A stretch of DNA of 64,000 nt from IMG/VR virus record IMGVR_UViG_3300009160_000035, positions 16,100-80,099 of that record; one strand, 5' to 3'. Position 1 is the stretch's first letter. Each line of letters starts with the position of its first letter. Shown in pieces: positions 8,050-17,792 of the stretch. A program made the translations under genes and the position numbers. The DNA is from a virus. The notes below the pieces were generated by a model. It ran no database searches. It was given only the letters and a program-made list of their open reading frames with translations, and had not been told where the DNA came from.

Positions 8050-10788
8050 TTAGCCACCTATACCAGGAGCAGGATAAGCGCCAAGCGGAGGAGTCTCTTT
8101 CTTACTCCACACAATAGGAGCCATAATCTTTCTTAGCTCAGACCTCTTCTTGACAGTTACTTCCTCAGTCTTGTCATACAAGCCATCTTCACCCATCTTA
8201 GCAATAGTAAGAATAGTAGCAGGATCTTCCTCTGATGCATCTACACTTAGACCAGGACCATGAGTAACAGTTCCTTTGCTATGCATAGCATCAATCACTC
8301 CATATCCTTCTTTCATTTCAACTGCGTCATCCTGTTCACCAAGTGAACCTGAACTAATACCAACTTCATTACCCTTGCTATCAAGACGATAGGCAACAAA
8401 ATCACCAACTGCAAATGTGGGAGTAGATGGAGTTGTATAAGTCTTTTCTGGAGTATACGCATCTTCAACTGCAGTTTCAATTGTAGACTCAGTAGCGGGC
8501 TCATTGTAAACAAAGTCGCCCATAACCCAAGGACCCTTTACGGAATCTTCAGCTCTCATACGTTCAACTTGAGCAGCTTTAGCATTTGCCCAGCTCTTGC
8601 CACCATCGCCTCCCCAAAGATCCCAAGCAATACGACCAGGAGAAGGAAAACCTTCTTCGCCTTGATTGAAGCCAGAAGCTTTCTTGTCAACTTCATGACG
8701 TGCAAAGAAACTCTTCATACGCATAACAGTAGAAGGAGAAAGCTCTTTCTTATTGATAATATCTCGTGCACGCGCTACGCCTACGCCAGTACCACCGCGC
8801 TTAAACTCTGCACGCCACTCAAGAGCACGTTTTGCAGCTGACGCCATACCAGGTGTAGGCACAAAACCCTGAGCCTCATCATCCATTTCTGGACCAAATA
8901 AATCTTGAATATCTTCACCAAATTCACTCTCATCCATCTTGGACTTGCCAGCATCTTGCATACGTGCAAGCATCTTCTGGGCACGAGACTGGATTGACTT
9001 AACCTTCTCAGGTGCAAGACCACTAACCTGAGGTGCTCTAGCAATTGCATTACGAAGATGAGGAAGATCAACCTTACCATCGTCTCCCTTGTATGGAAGA
9101 TGGCGAAGTGAACGAGGCTTAGTCTTGCCCTCTTCATCTTTCTCGCCACCTGGAGTGATATAGAAGAATGAACTATCTGGAAGATTGTTAACGTAAGCAG
9201 TTGTCCAGACGGCATCATCAATAGTGATTGTTTTGACCATCTCAGAAAACATCTCAGCTGACATATCATCGGCTAGTTCTACATTGAAGTTACTAGCAAG
9301 AAACTCTTTAACAGAGTCTAGTAGTGACTTAGTATCAAGTTCAACTTTAGCAAGCTTTTCATCTGCAATAGCTTTACCAGAGCGTAGCTCTTCAAGTTCT
9401 GAAATTACTTCTACAGGAACAACAGACTTTAACTTAATGTATTCGTCAACAATTGAAAGGATTTCCTTCTTATTGTCTTCTGATAGTACGCTGGGCATTT
9501 CTTGCTCCTCTTGATTAGTTAGGTTGGCTTGGTCTTCCATAGGTTCTATCTTGTTTGCTGTTACAAGTCCGTCTGGAATAACAGCAAATCTGCAGTAGCC
9601 ATTTGGCTCTATGGTTTGGGAAATAATTTTACAACGATTCTCGCTGGCATGAAGCGCACAGTTTCCGCACTTAACACCAATGCTAAGATTTTCATTCTCT
9701 GGGCCACTTTCATAGCCAACCCAAATACCAGGAGCTTTATCAAGAGGTCCGACTTTACTAGCAAGAGTCATCAAAGAATCAGCCAAAGCTTTTTCTTCTT
9801 CTGAAAGTTGAGTATAAAGATCAGCATGATCTTCTACAATTTCAACTGGTATTGTTGCAACTGGACCATTGTCAAAGCTTGCCATAATCTCTGAGTCACT
9901 AATATCAGTAACAGCATTCTTGAAACAATCAGTCATTACCATAGTAGTCTTGAAGTTATCTAGATATTGCTGAAGAGCATCGCCTCCAACCTCTTTATAA
10001 TTCATTACTCTGGCATGAACGTCGGCAGGATGTGTAACGTAAGCATAGCCACGGTAACGAAGACCACTTGGTACACCATAAGCTTTAACGCCATCAATGT
10101 CATCACCAATATCCCATTCCATTTCGTCAGTCTTGTATGATCTGCCGCTAATAGAATCATAAAGATCATTAGGAGTCATTTCAACGCTAACTGTAAGATA
10201 GCGCCCATCAAGAGTTTTCTCTACAGCCTCTGGATCCGTAACAAGTCCCTTGACGAGTACCCATCCAAGGCCTTCAAAATCCTCATCAGTCATCATTCCA
10301 GACTTAGCAAACTTCTTCATATAGGGAGCCATAGCAACGTCAGGAGCCTTAAGCATAAGGCCATCCTTGATCATTGTAGAGCTAACATTATAAGCAGCCT
10401 TAGGGTTGTCTACCCAAGTTCCACCAATTGCACGGCCAACTGCACCTACCTCTCTATTTTCAATTTTCTTACCATCAACAACTGCAACTTCCTTATGCAT
10501 AGGCTTAATAGGAATGTTGTATGGGTTAGTAAGTGTAGGGATTGCGTCTTTAAGATCAGACGGCATATAGATAAGATTATTTTGAGTGGGCCTCATCCCA
10601 TGAGTAACCTTTGTAAGAGTTACTAGACCAACCTTGTTCTCTGCTACGCCATCACTAATAAAGTATTTAAAATCAAGAAAGTGTGGGCTTTTCTTGTCCC
10701 AGACTTCATGAGTAAAATCACCCTTAACACTATTAACAAAATAGTCCTGAACAATACCTTCTTGTAATAGTCTCTTACTTATCTTCAT
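8050..10788 (-). CDS. Prohead protease with scaffold-like extension
   Basis: A 912-residue protein. The N-terminal ~230 residues have the layout of phage head-maturation proteases: PMHKE (His98), then GAVGRAIGGTWV, DGLMLKAPD and LTVSVEM (Ser201), the expected catalytic His and Ser positions. Residues about 370-405 hold four cysteines (C-x2-C-x8-C-x11-C), possibly binding iron-sulfur or zinc. A coiled, acidic middle follows and may be scaffold. After it come a WTTAYVNNLPDSSFFYITPG / LRHLPY module seen in phage capsid proteases and a helical RIAWDLWGGDGGKSWA module. A Tudor-like VGDFVAYRLDSKGNEVG domain lies near the end. The start overlaps the MuF stop by 14 bases, so the two are translationally coupled. 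Confidence 0.75.
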   Translation of the reverse strand: MKISKRLLQEGIVQDYFVNSVKGDFTHEVWDKKSPHFLDFKYFISDGVAENKVGLVTLTKVTHGMRPTQNNLIYMPSDLKDAIPTLTNPYNIPIKPMHKEVAVVDGKKIENREVGAVGRAIGGTWVDNPKAAYNVSSTMIKDGLMLKAPDVAMAPYMKKFAKSGMMTDEDFEGLGWVLVKGLVTDPEAVEKTLDGRYLTVSVEMTPNDLYDSISGRSYKTDEMEWDIGDDIDGVKAYGVPSGLRYRGYAYVTHPADVHARVMNYKEVGGDALQQYLDNFKTTMVMTDCFKNAVTDISDSEIMASFDNGPVATIPVEIVEDHADLYTQLSEEEKALADSLMTLASKVGPLDKAPGIWVGYESGPENENLSIGVKCGNCALHASENRCKIISQTIEPNGYCRFAVIPDGLVTANKIEPMEDQANLTNQEEQEMPSVLSEDNKKEILSIVDEYIKLKSVVPVEVISELEELRSGKAIADEKLAKVELDTKSLLDSVKEFLASNFNVELADDMSAEMFSEMVKTITIDDAVWTTAYVNNLPDSSFFYITPGGEKDEEGKTKPRSLRHLPYKGDDGKVDLPHLRNAIARAPQVSGLAPEKVKSIQSRAQKMLARMQDAGKSKMDESEFGEDIQDLFGPEMDDEAQGFVPTPGMASAAKRALEWRAEFKRGGTGVGVARARDIINKKELSPSTVMRMKSFFARHEVDKKASGFNQGEEGFPSPGRIAWDLWGGDGGKSWANAKAAQVERMRAEDSVKGPWVMGDFVYNEPATESTIETAVEDAYTPEKTYTTPSTPTFAVGDFVAYRLDSKGNEVGISSGSLGEQDDAVEMKEGYGVIDAMHSKGTVTHGPGLSVDASEEDPATILTIAKMGEDGLYDKTEEVTVKKRSELRKIMAPIVWSKKETPPLGAYPAPGIGG

Positions 10789-11287
10789 TAGCCTTCCTTA
10801 TAATGACTTTGCTATTAGGATGATCAGGCGGTAAATCATAATACTTACTATCTGAGATTTTTCTATTATCTATTATAGACTGACTACTTTGATTATATAC
10901 CTGGTATGATTCTTCGCCACTATCCTTCAACGCATTGAAAACACCCCAGTTATAACTTCTCATTCTTTCTGTCTCATAGATAGTCATCATTCTATGACCT
11001 ATAGTCTTTGCTGTGTCAGTTATAGTATTGCCTTGGCGATTGCGCATTTCAATATGCAACTTATCTATAAAAAACTTCTGGACCTTCAACTGGAACTCTA
11101 TGTTTCCGGTGTGAGTCTCAGAAGTTAAATTAGAAGAATCCGCATATTCAGAATAGCCCTTTATGTATGCCTTAATACTGTTATCTTTAAGCATAACAGA
11201 AAAACGCTCAAAAGCGGCATCAATGGTAAATTCAGGATGAACGTCGTAGTCAGCTTTTTCTTTAAGATGACTAACTAATCCATTCAC
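10775..11287 (-). CDS. MuF-like head morphogenesis protein, probably expressed by -1 frameshift from portal
   Basis: As an ORF this is 170 residues from a GTG at 11287-11285. Residues about 95-135 (ETERMRSYNWGVFNALKDSG) match the conserved core of MuF/SPP1 gp7-type proteins, which bind the portal and enter the capsid. There is no ATG, and the GTG has only AGAGG two bases upstream, which is too close. The frame stays open for 44 codons upstream without any ATG, GTG or TTG and reaches the A10 tract near the end of the portal gene in the -1 frame. That upstream part reads as protein (GPGSLVTNSILDFDEYRED). I infer that most product is a portal-MuF fusion. A homopolymer miscall would give the same picture. 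Confidence 0.7.
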   Translation of the reverse strand: MNGLVSHLKEKADYDVHPEFTIDAAFERFSVMLKDNSIKAYIKGYSEYADSSNLTSETHTGNIEFQLKVQKFFIDKLHIEMRNRQGNTITDTAKTIGHRMMTIYETERMRSYNWGVFNALKDSGEESYQVYNQSSQSIIDNRKISDSKYYDLPPDHPNSKVIIRKANEDK

Positions 11288-11409
11288 ATCCTCTCGATAC
11301 TCATCAAAGTCCAGAATACTATTCGTAACTAAACTTCCTGGGCCGCTTTTAGTACCATGCTGATTTGATGGTCTGACGGCATTCGCATTAGTTTTACCGC
11401 TAGGAGACG

Positions 11410-12939
11410 CTATCGAATTTTTTTTTTAACAGCAGGTTTCCCAGAAGATTTAGCAGCCGACTTGGCTTGTAGTTCTCTTGCCTTATTTAAATCAGACGAG
11501 GACATAGGTGTTTTGTCACTTCTAGCAGAGGTTTCTGCAATAGGTGACATTACGTTAGCTCCAAGTTTCAAGAGCTCTTGGGCTTCTGTAACCATCTTGT
11601 AATAAGAATGATCCCAGTCATCTTCCTGAGCAGCAGAAAGACCAATCCGATCTCTAAGCTCATCATGGCTGATGGCGCTGTTCAACCAAAGCTGAATTGC
11701 AGCATTCTCTTTCTTTATTTGGTTTTCAACATCTATCTCTTTAAATCTTAAAACAACTTTATTGTCTGGATCTAGCCAGTCAAAGCTATTATCTTTAGCA
11801 CTTTCTTGTAAAAGAGGAACAATCAAATGAGCATAGATTTGTTCTTCGAAAACCAGCTGGTCACTCTTTACTGCATTAATAAGACTACTAGACATAGTCG
11901 CAGCAGTTGATCTATTTGCAGTATCGCCTTCACCAATGTCAACCGTAGACAAACCAAGCGCAGCAAGAACACGCTTCTTGAAATAGTCAAGATAACCTTC
12001 GGCTCTAAGCGAACGACCCTCTGCGCCAATCATTTTAATTTCATGACGCTCAGGAGTAACAAAGAAACCTTCAGGTGGCTGATTATTAATAACCTCAGTA
12101 ACCATACTAATCTCATCTCTTCCATCTGGAAGAATAGTAGCAGGCATGGCATCAGTACCAATCTTGTACTGGACAATTGGAAAGATACTTTGATGAAGTA
12201 AAACTTCTACATCTGTTTCAATGCGACGCAAAGCTTTAATATCTTCAATTGCTGCGCTGCATCTTGGAGTACCAACAATAAAGCCTTCAAGCTTATTAAC
12301 ATGGAAATGAATAATTTCATTAGGCTCATATATAGCAGTAGGACGAGTATTCTCAGTCCAGTCTTCTTCACTGTATTGTCGATACTTTATGGGCTGCTTA
12401 AGGTCGTTCACCTTAACCTGGATCATACTGGTGGGAAGTACATGAAGTGAGCTAATTGGGGCTATTTTGCGGCCTTTAGAGTCTGTTCTAGTATAGCCGC
12501 CAGATGTCTTATCATCTCGTTTAACAAGAACAAAACAATTACTATATCTAATAATATTTTTGGCTATATCAGTTATAAACTGGCGAGGTGTAGTCCGGCT
12601 AACATAACAAACTTCCTTCAAGCGGCGCTCTACGTATTCTACAAGATCTCGATCTTTACCTACAACCTCATAACCTTCTTTCATAAATAAAGATAGTTTC
12701 TTGTCAAAGCTTATTTGTAAATAAGCTTCAATGGTAGCAACTTTATCTATCTCCTTAAAATCATGTTCTAATTTCTGCCAATCGTTCATAAAGTATGGAC
12801 GAGTTGTTCTATAGTTAAATACTGGATCTTTTGTTTTTTCTAAACTTGGCGCAGGTATCTTACTCTCCGCATCATCTATTATTTGAATAGAAGATGCAAG
12901 ATTTTTTAGATTAATAACTTGTGCTTTTAATTTAAACAT
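11410..12939 (-). CDS. Portal protein
   Basis: A 509-residue protein with the size and motifs of phage portals, the dodecameric ring through which DNA is packaged and ejected. After an N-terminal clip/wing region (FMKEGYEVVGKDRDLVEYVE) comes LHVLPTSMIQVKV, then EIIHFHVNKLEGFIVGTPRC and the region after it (ALRRIETDVEVLLHQSIFPI). Near residue 330 is LRAEGYLDYFKKRVLAALGL followed by VDIGEG and NRSTA, which is characteristic of portals. The C-terminus is basic (AVKKKIR) and is encoded by an A10 tract. The start overlaps the end of the upstream gene by 8 bases. Confidence 0.9.
   Translation of the reverse strand: MFKLKAQVINLKNLASSIQIIDDAESKIPAPSLEKTKDPVFNYRTTRPYFMNDWQKLEHDFKEIDKVATIEAYLQISFDKKLSLFMKEGYEVVGKDRDLVEYVERRLKEVCYVSRTTPRQFITDIAKNIIRYSNCFVLVKRDDKTSGGYTRTDSKGRKIAPISSLHVLPTSMIQVKVNDLKQPIKYRQYSEEDWTENTRPTAIYEPNEIIHFHVNKLEGFIVGTPRCSAAIEDIKALRRIETDVEVLLHQSIFPIVQYKIGTDAMPATILPDGRDEISMVTEVINNQPPEGFFVTPERHEIKMIGAEGRSLRAEGYLDYFKKRVLAALGLSTVDIGEGDTANRSTAATMSSSLINAVKSDQLVFEEQIYAHLIVPLLQESAKDNSFDWLDPDNKVVLRFKEIDVENQIKKENAAIQLWLNSAISHDELRDRIGLSAAQEDDWDHSYYKMVTEAQELLKLGANVMSPIAETSARSDKTPMSSSDLNKARELQAKSAAKSSGKPAVKKKIR
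11418..11427 (-). other. A10 slippery tract at the portal/MuF junction
   Basis: Ten consecutive A residues in the coding strand give three Lys codons (AAA AAA AAA) followed by ATT CGA TAG, the end of the portal. Re-reading one A (a -1 shift) or inserting one A during transcription moves ribosomes into the MuF frame, which is open from this point. A tract of this length is known to support both ribosomal frameshifting and polymerase slippage. I saw no clear stimulatory stem-loop directly downstream. Confidence 0.6.
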
Positions 12940-15190
12940 TGTCTACGTTTGCTCCTAATGCAACTCGTCTCCAGAAATCCAGACTTTCACCTTTGCTTAT
13001 TATAGACGATTTTGCTCTATCGCAATTGGTAAGATTAAATCTACTATCAGTTGCAGGATTTATTAGATATCTAATCGGCTTTGTCTTTTTGTTACTCTTG
13101 TTATTCCTTGCCTTTTCCTGGTAAACAGGTTGGCTATTGAAGTACTCCTTCATTGGAAAGTCACTATTAGGATCCGGATCCCAGGGATCCCATGGGCTTT
13201 CATTTGTTAGGTTACCATTATCATCTTTCATAGGAATGCAAGGTTCAATTCCCTTAGAGGTTGCTGCTTTGTAAACTCCTAGAGCAAAGGCTAGAGTCTG
13301 AGACAAAGCCATAATCTTTGTACAGAGAACAATATTGGTATCAGCTTGAGTACCCATCAAAGCCTTCAAGGCATCAAGGCCATACTTTACAATGTCTGAC
13401 TGAGAAGAAACCCAATCAATAAAGTCGTATATGACAGACTTGATCATTTCAATTGAGTCAAGAGCATCGCCTTTACCAAAAAGGGGATTTGTTATTGTTG
13501 ATAAAAACTTCATACCATTATTATTTAATGCCCCTTCTAAGGCTGTTCCTACGGCTTGCTGGTCTACGCCAACTTGACCATTGCTATTATTGAAGTATGT
13601 TTCACTAAATTTTGTAAGCGCACTTATTTTGCTTTCATCTTCTGCTGTCCCTGAATTCACCCAATTAGAAAGTTCTTCAGTTGTAAATCCATACTGCTTT
13701 CCAGCCTTATCAATGTCTTGAACACTAATAAGACTGTTAATAGTACATAAAGCATAGTTAGGCAAAGGACTAATATTTGCACGAATACTCATTTGCAAAA
13801 GATTTAAAAGGGGCTCAACAACTCCACGTAAAATGAGATCTCTTAGAAAATTTAATCCAAAGTTTGCATTTGCAGAGAATATCTCAGACCAAGTATAAAC
13901 TAGAAGTCCACCTAAGCTTGCAATAACAAACAATAATTCAAGAGGACACAAAGAGCCAAGTCGTAGAAGAGAGCAATAGTTAGCTTTTAACTGAAACTCA
14001 ATGTCACTAGCAAATCTTATTTTGTCAAGAAGAGCTTTTGTAATTGCTAACTGCTCTTTAAGTTTTACTTCAAGATCAACACCAAATACAAAGTCACTGC
14101 CTTTAAATATATCTCCTGGGCCTTTAATATCTCCTAACTTGTCTGCTAACTTAGCCCACTCCCCACCAAAGCACTCATAGCAACCTTCCCAGTTCGTTAC
14201 TAGATCTCCAAGACTCTTAGCAGGTTCTCCTATTGCTCTTGCCTTTACATTTGAAGGTTCTTTGCCTCTCATCAAGACGTCAATAGCACTATTTTGCTTG
14301 TCTATTCCATTAAGGGTACTCTCTATGCCATGAACAACTTCCCTAGTCTTCTCGGCCTCATTAAACAAAGGTATCAACCCAACTTTTGCACTAATATTGT
14401 CTTCACTCAGTTTTGTTTCATTTTGAGCTAAAGTTGTTTCAAGTCCAAACATATCTCTAAAAATATCAAATTCTTCGTAAACTTTGAATCTCTTATCTTC
14501 TTCTAGCTCATTAAGCCAATCAGACGCCATCTTTCCCAATGTCTTTTTAGGCTCAGGATCATAATCTTTTTTAGCAGTCTTTTCTGTCTGGTAAGCGTAA
14601 GCCAATTTAATTACTTGACCATACTTTGAATTAAGATCTTCATCTTCATCCATTCCAACCATTGGATCATTTTTTATATCTTTTGTAGCAGACCTTAATT
14701 GATTATCAGCTTTAAGTTCTCTATATAGCTTTGTATATTGTTTAAGTTGTTTGATTTCCTGATAAGTTAATTTTCCTTTTTGATGATTAGGAAATAAAAA
14801 GTTAGCAACTAGACATTGGTCATGGTCTTCTTTTGCATACTCAACACTATAGTTTATATCTTCTAATCTTTCTGCTGTAACTCTCAAAAAATTGTCTAGA
14901 ATAGCTGCTTGTCGTTTTGCTTCTTCTCTATTTTCCTTGCGCAAAGCTTCTACTCCAAGAAAGTCAAGATTCTTTGCCTTACCATTGTAAAGGTTACTAT
15001 CTAAGATTTGATTATATTCTTTGTTGGGTTCTATTGCAGAAAGAAGATCTTTAATAAGACCATCCAGTTCATTTTTAGATAGTTTGTTTACATCTTTATT
15101 GTCGCTAGAACCAACTTCTTCTAGTGTAATGTCTTGTTGCGTATTTGTTATCGAAAAGATTTGTCTTTTCTGTAAAGGGAGTCTTTCCAT
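12932..15190 (-). CDS. Large structural-region protein of unknown function
   Basis: A 752-residue protein between a small structural gene and the portal. The N-terminal 250 residues are highly charged and helical (coiled coil likely). Residues about 405-465 contain a hydrophobic stretch (ELLFVIASLGGLLVYTW) that could be a membrane segment or a buried helix, and the C-terminal part is basic. I do not recognise the family. Its overlap with the portal start suggests a fixed ratio to the portal. A portal-associated or internal virion protein that meets the membrane on ejection would fit, but this is inference. Confidence 0.5.
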   Translation of the reverse strand: MERLPLQKRQIFSITNTQQDITLEEVGSSDNKDVNKLSKNELDGLIKDLLSAIEPNKEYNQILDSNLYNGKAKNLDFLGVEALRKENREEAKRQAAILDNFLRVTAERLEDINYSVEYAKEDHDQCLVANFLFPNHQKGKLTYQEIKQLKQYTKLYRELKADNQLRSATKDIKNDPMVGMDEDEDLNSKYGQVIKLAYAYQTEKTAKKDYDPEPKKTLGKMASDWLNELEEDKRFKVYEEFDIFRDMFGLETTLAQNETKLSEDNISAKVGLIPLFNEAEKTREVVHGIESTLNGIDKQNSAIDVLMRGKEPSNVKARAIGEPAKSLGDLVTNWEGCYECFGGEWAKLADKLGDIKGPGDIFKGSDFVFGVDLEVKLKEQLAITKALLDKIRFASDIEFQLKANYCSLLRLGSLCPLELLFVIASLGGLLVYTWSEIFSANANFGLNFLRDLILRGVVEPLLNLLQMSIRANISPLPNYALCTINSLISVQDIDKAGKQYGFTTEELSNWVNSGTAEDESKISALTKFSETYFNNSNGQVGVDQQAVGTALEGALNNNGMKFLSTITNPLFGKGDALDSIEMIKSVIYDFIDWVSSQSDIVKYGLDALKALMGTQADTNIVLCTKIMALSQTLAFALGVYKAATSKGIEPCIPMKDDNGNLTNESPWDPWDPDPNSDFPMKEYFNSQPVYQEKARNNKSNKKTKPIRYLINPATDSRFNLTNCDRAKSSIISKGESLDFWRRVALGANVDNV

Positions 15191-15193
15191 TTT

Positions 15194-15643
15194 TTATCCT
15201 GCTAGGGTTGTCTCAGTCGCATTGATCTTGATTGTTGCCTCATTGAAAAAGTTTACACCATTTCCTTTTGGTACAAAAGTCTTTAACATAAGATACCTGT
15301 TTGCGATTGCTCCTGGCTCAATATCTGCTAATGTGAGCGTATTATTATATGGAAGATTTTCCCAGTTCTGATCACGTATGTCTGCCGTTGTTGATTCCAT
15401 TGGCATTAACTGGTAAATAATTCCATTATTTGAAATAGGACCATTCTCTACTCCATTGATAGCGATAGCTACTGATATGTTTGTATAACCAAGATTCTCA
15501 TCTGTGTTCTGCAGAGTTAAAGTCTGATAACGATAAGACCCATCAGTTGTATCGTGAAAAGCTATTATCTTTGTATTGGTGTTGTCCACCATCTGATCAG
15601 AAAGTGCAGTAACTGGATCATTAATGTATAGTGCAAGTGCCAT
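15194..15643 (-). CDS. Small beta-rich structural protein
   Basis: A 149-residue protein composed almost entirely of predicted strands. It is rich in Asn and Thr, without Cys or transmembrane segments (GVENGPISNNGIIYQLMPME, ANRYLMLKTFVPKG). The pattern suggests an Ig-like or jelly-roll domain, as in virion decoration proteins. It follows the large terminase and precedes the 752-residue protein by three bases. No specific function can be given. Confidence 0.5.
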   Translation of the reverse strand: MALALYINDPVTALSDQMVDNTNTKIIAFHDTTDGSYRYQTLTLQNTDENLGYTNISVAIAINGVENGPISNNGIIYQLMPMESTTADIRDQNWENLPYNNTLTLADIEPGAIANRYLMLKTFVPKGNGVNFFNEATIKINATETTLAG

Positions 15644-15652
15644 TAAAATTCC

Positions 15653-17791
15653 TTATTTAATTGTTCGACCACTTGGTCTTTGATAGTTGTGACGAGAATT
15701 AAATACTGGAGCTATTGCCTGTCCAATATTGCCTTTGCCGTCTCTAGTAACAATCATATCTCTTTCCCAAGCTCTTCTATCAAGGTCACTGTAGTGTTCT
15801 GTTGTTTTTTGGTAAGGACCAGAACCATTTTTTCTGCTATCTATAGCAGAATTCCTTTCACTTTGCAAGTGTCTTAGTAGTTCTCCTCCAGTCAACTTCT
15901 TGCTATGAGGATCTTGAGTTTGATCATTTAATATTGAATGTCCAAGTGTCTCCGTTATTCCCAAACTAGAAACCATATTCTTAGAAAGAGCCATTGGTCC
16001 TTCTTCTATTGTAAAGGCAACAAGACTTAACATAAATGCGTCAAGTGCATGGTCACCAATACTTGTATTATCTTGGCCAAACACTGGAGTTCCATTTGGC
16101 TGTCTAGACTTAATGATATAGTTAAGTAGTTGTTTTCTAAGAAGATCATCCTCAAAAGAAAACTTAATAATTCTGTCTTCGAAGCGTCTGACTGCATTCT
16201 CAACTAGAAACGGCTTAGCTGGATGTTCAATAAGCCGACCAGTTGAAGGTTCTCTTATAGAAATTTTACTACCAAAATCATATGCTTTAATTCTTCTTTG
16301 GACATTGAACTCGTACGTGCCTGCTTTCTGCTGTGATGACCACATCTTCAATGTTTCCCACTGAGTTGCTCCGTGACCTTTGTCCACATAAATATGTTGA
16401 GGCTGCCAGAAGCTAAGTAATTCTGTTATTTTCTGAAGACCTTGTAACTGTGTAAAGTTTTGCTTTGGAACATTAACTATCTCCATAACTTGTAATCCAA
16501 CTTGAGGATGGAATCCAGTAATACATATCCAAGTACCAAAGCTAGTGTTCCAGTCAACACCAAGGCTATATCTAAATCCTGCTAGTTCTCCTTGCATCTT
16601 TGCATCACGCATTTGAGCATATGAGTATCCTTCCATCGCAGTAGTAACAAGAGGTGCAGCAAATACGCCATCAGCATTGCTGATAAACATTGCCATAACT
16701 TCTTGTAACCAGCCGTCACTGGTATATTCTCTACGCATTTCATTTCTAAGAGACTTCCAGTTAATCTTTGTTTGAGCAAATGGTGTTTCATCAATAACTG
16801 CAGTTGGGAAATAAAACTCTTTCCAGTCTGGAGCTTCTTGGCACCACTCATAAAACTTACTACGGAGTCCACTAGGAGTAGAAGCTACACGAATAAGACA
16901 ATCACTATGAGATTGTGCAATAGGAAGGATTGTTGTAAAGTCCTTCTCAGTCATATAGTCAACCTCATCAAGTATTATTACGTGCGCGTCCTGACCGCGA
17001 ACAGCGCTAGCGCCGTTGCTACCAGTAGTAAATCCAGAAATAATTGCACCATTCTCTAATCTTATTTGATGGTAGGGAGATTGCTTGTATCTAAATTCTT
17101 TTTTCAAACTTGAGTTGCTATTAAGCAATTCAAGTATTCTATTAAAAATTGCAGTTACTTGAGAGTCAAAAGGGCAACAAATAAGAATCTTAATGCCATT
17201 GACATTCTCTCTTATCTCTTCGTCAAAGTATTCTCTGACTCTAGTAAAAGCATGAAACAAAATCTCAATAGCAAGAGCGTCTGACTTCCCAGATCGTCTT
17301 CCAAACCTGAATACTTTCTTTTTGCTTTGGCAGCGAAGAGCAATCTCTTGGTGTGCTCTAGGTTTCCATCCAAACATTTTACTTGCAAATGTAACTGGAT
17401 CAGTATTAATAATCAATGCATCCTTTTCTTCAGCAGACAACTCATTGGCAAATTCTGAATATTGCTCTAAGTAATTCTCAGGTATCAAAGGACAACTAAT
17501 CTGAAAAGGATGAGTAGCAAAAGCTTTAGGATCAGCCTTTACTTTTCTTTTACTTTCAATAGGATGAGTAGAATAGTCTTTCTTGTACTTCTCAATATGA
17601 GATACTTGGCAATTCTCACAACCAGAAATACATTTAGCTCCAGACTTTGTTTTAGTTCTTAGACCGTAGTTCTCAATGTAATCGGTAATTATATTTTTAG
17701 AAATTTTAGTCCAATAGTCCACATAAGATATGTCTGAACTTTCAGTTTCTACTTTCTTATATAATTCTTCTATTTTAAGTATTTGATTCAT
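15653..17791 (-). CDS. Terminase large subunit
   Basis: A 712-residue DNA-packaging motor. The ATPase part has Walker A FRFGRRSGKS (residues ~161-170), Walker B HVIILDEVDYM (~270-280) and the coupling segment ASTPSG (~303-308). The nuclease part begins FRYSLGVDWNTSFGTW (Asp413) and ends with GDHALDAFMLSLVA, the late acidic metal site of the RNase H-like fold. It is longer than usual: the first ~100 residues contain CISGCENC and another Cys at 100, a possible metal or Fe-S site. It cuts and translocates concatemeric DNA at the portal. The start lies one base from the stop of the preceding virion gene. Confidence 0.92.
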   Translation of the reverse strand: MNQILKIEELYKKVETESSDISYVDYWTKISKNIITDYIENYGLRTKTKSGAKCISGCENCQVSHIEKYKKDYSTHPIESKRKVKADPKAFATHPFQISCPLIPENYLEQYSEFANELSAEEKDALIINTDPVTFASKMFGWKPRAHQEIALRCQSKKKVFRFGRRSGKSDALAIEILFHAFTRVREYFDEEIRENVNGIKILICCPFDSQVTAIFNRILELLNSNSSLKKEFRYKQSPYHQIRLENGAIISGFTTGSNGASAVRGQDAHVIILDEVDYMTEKDFTTILPIAQSHSDCLIRVASTPSGLRSKFYEWCQEAPDWKEFYFPTAVIDETPFAQTKINWKSLRNEMRREYTSDGWLQEVMAMFISNADGVFAAPLVTTAMEGYSYAQMRDAKMQGELAGFRYSLGVDWNTSFGTWICITGFHPQVGLQVMEIVNVPKQNFTQLQGLQKITELLSFWQPQHIYVDKGHGATQWETLKMWSSQQKAGTYEFNVQRRIKAYDFGSKISIREPSTGRLIEHPAKPFLVENAVRRFEDRIIKFSFEDDLLRKQLLNYIIKSRQPNGTPVFGQDNTSIGDHALDAFMLSLVAFTIEEGPMALSKNMVSSLGITETLGHSILNDQTQDPHSKKLTGGELLRHLQSERNSAIDSRKNGSGPYQKTTEHYSDLDRRAWERDMIVTRDGKGNIGQAIAPVFNSRHNYQRPSGRTIK

Positions 17792-17792
17792 A

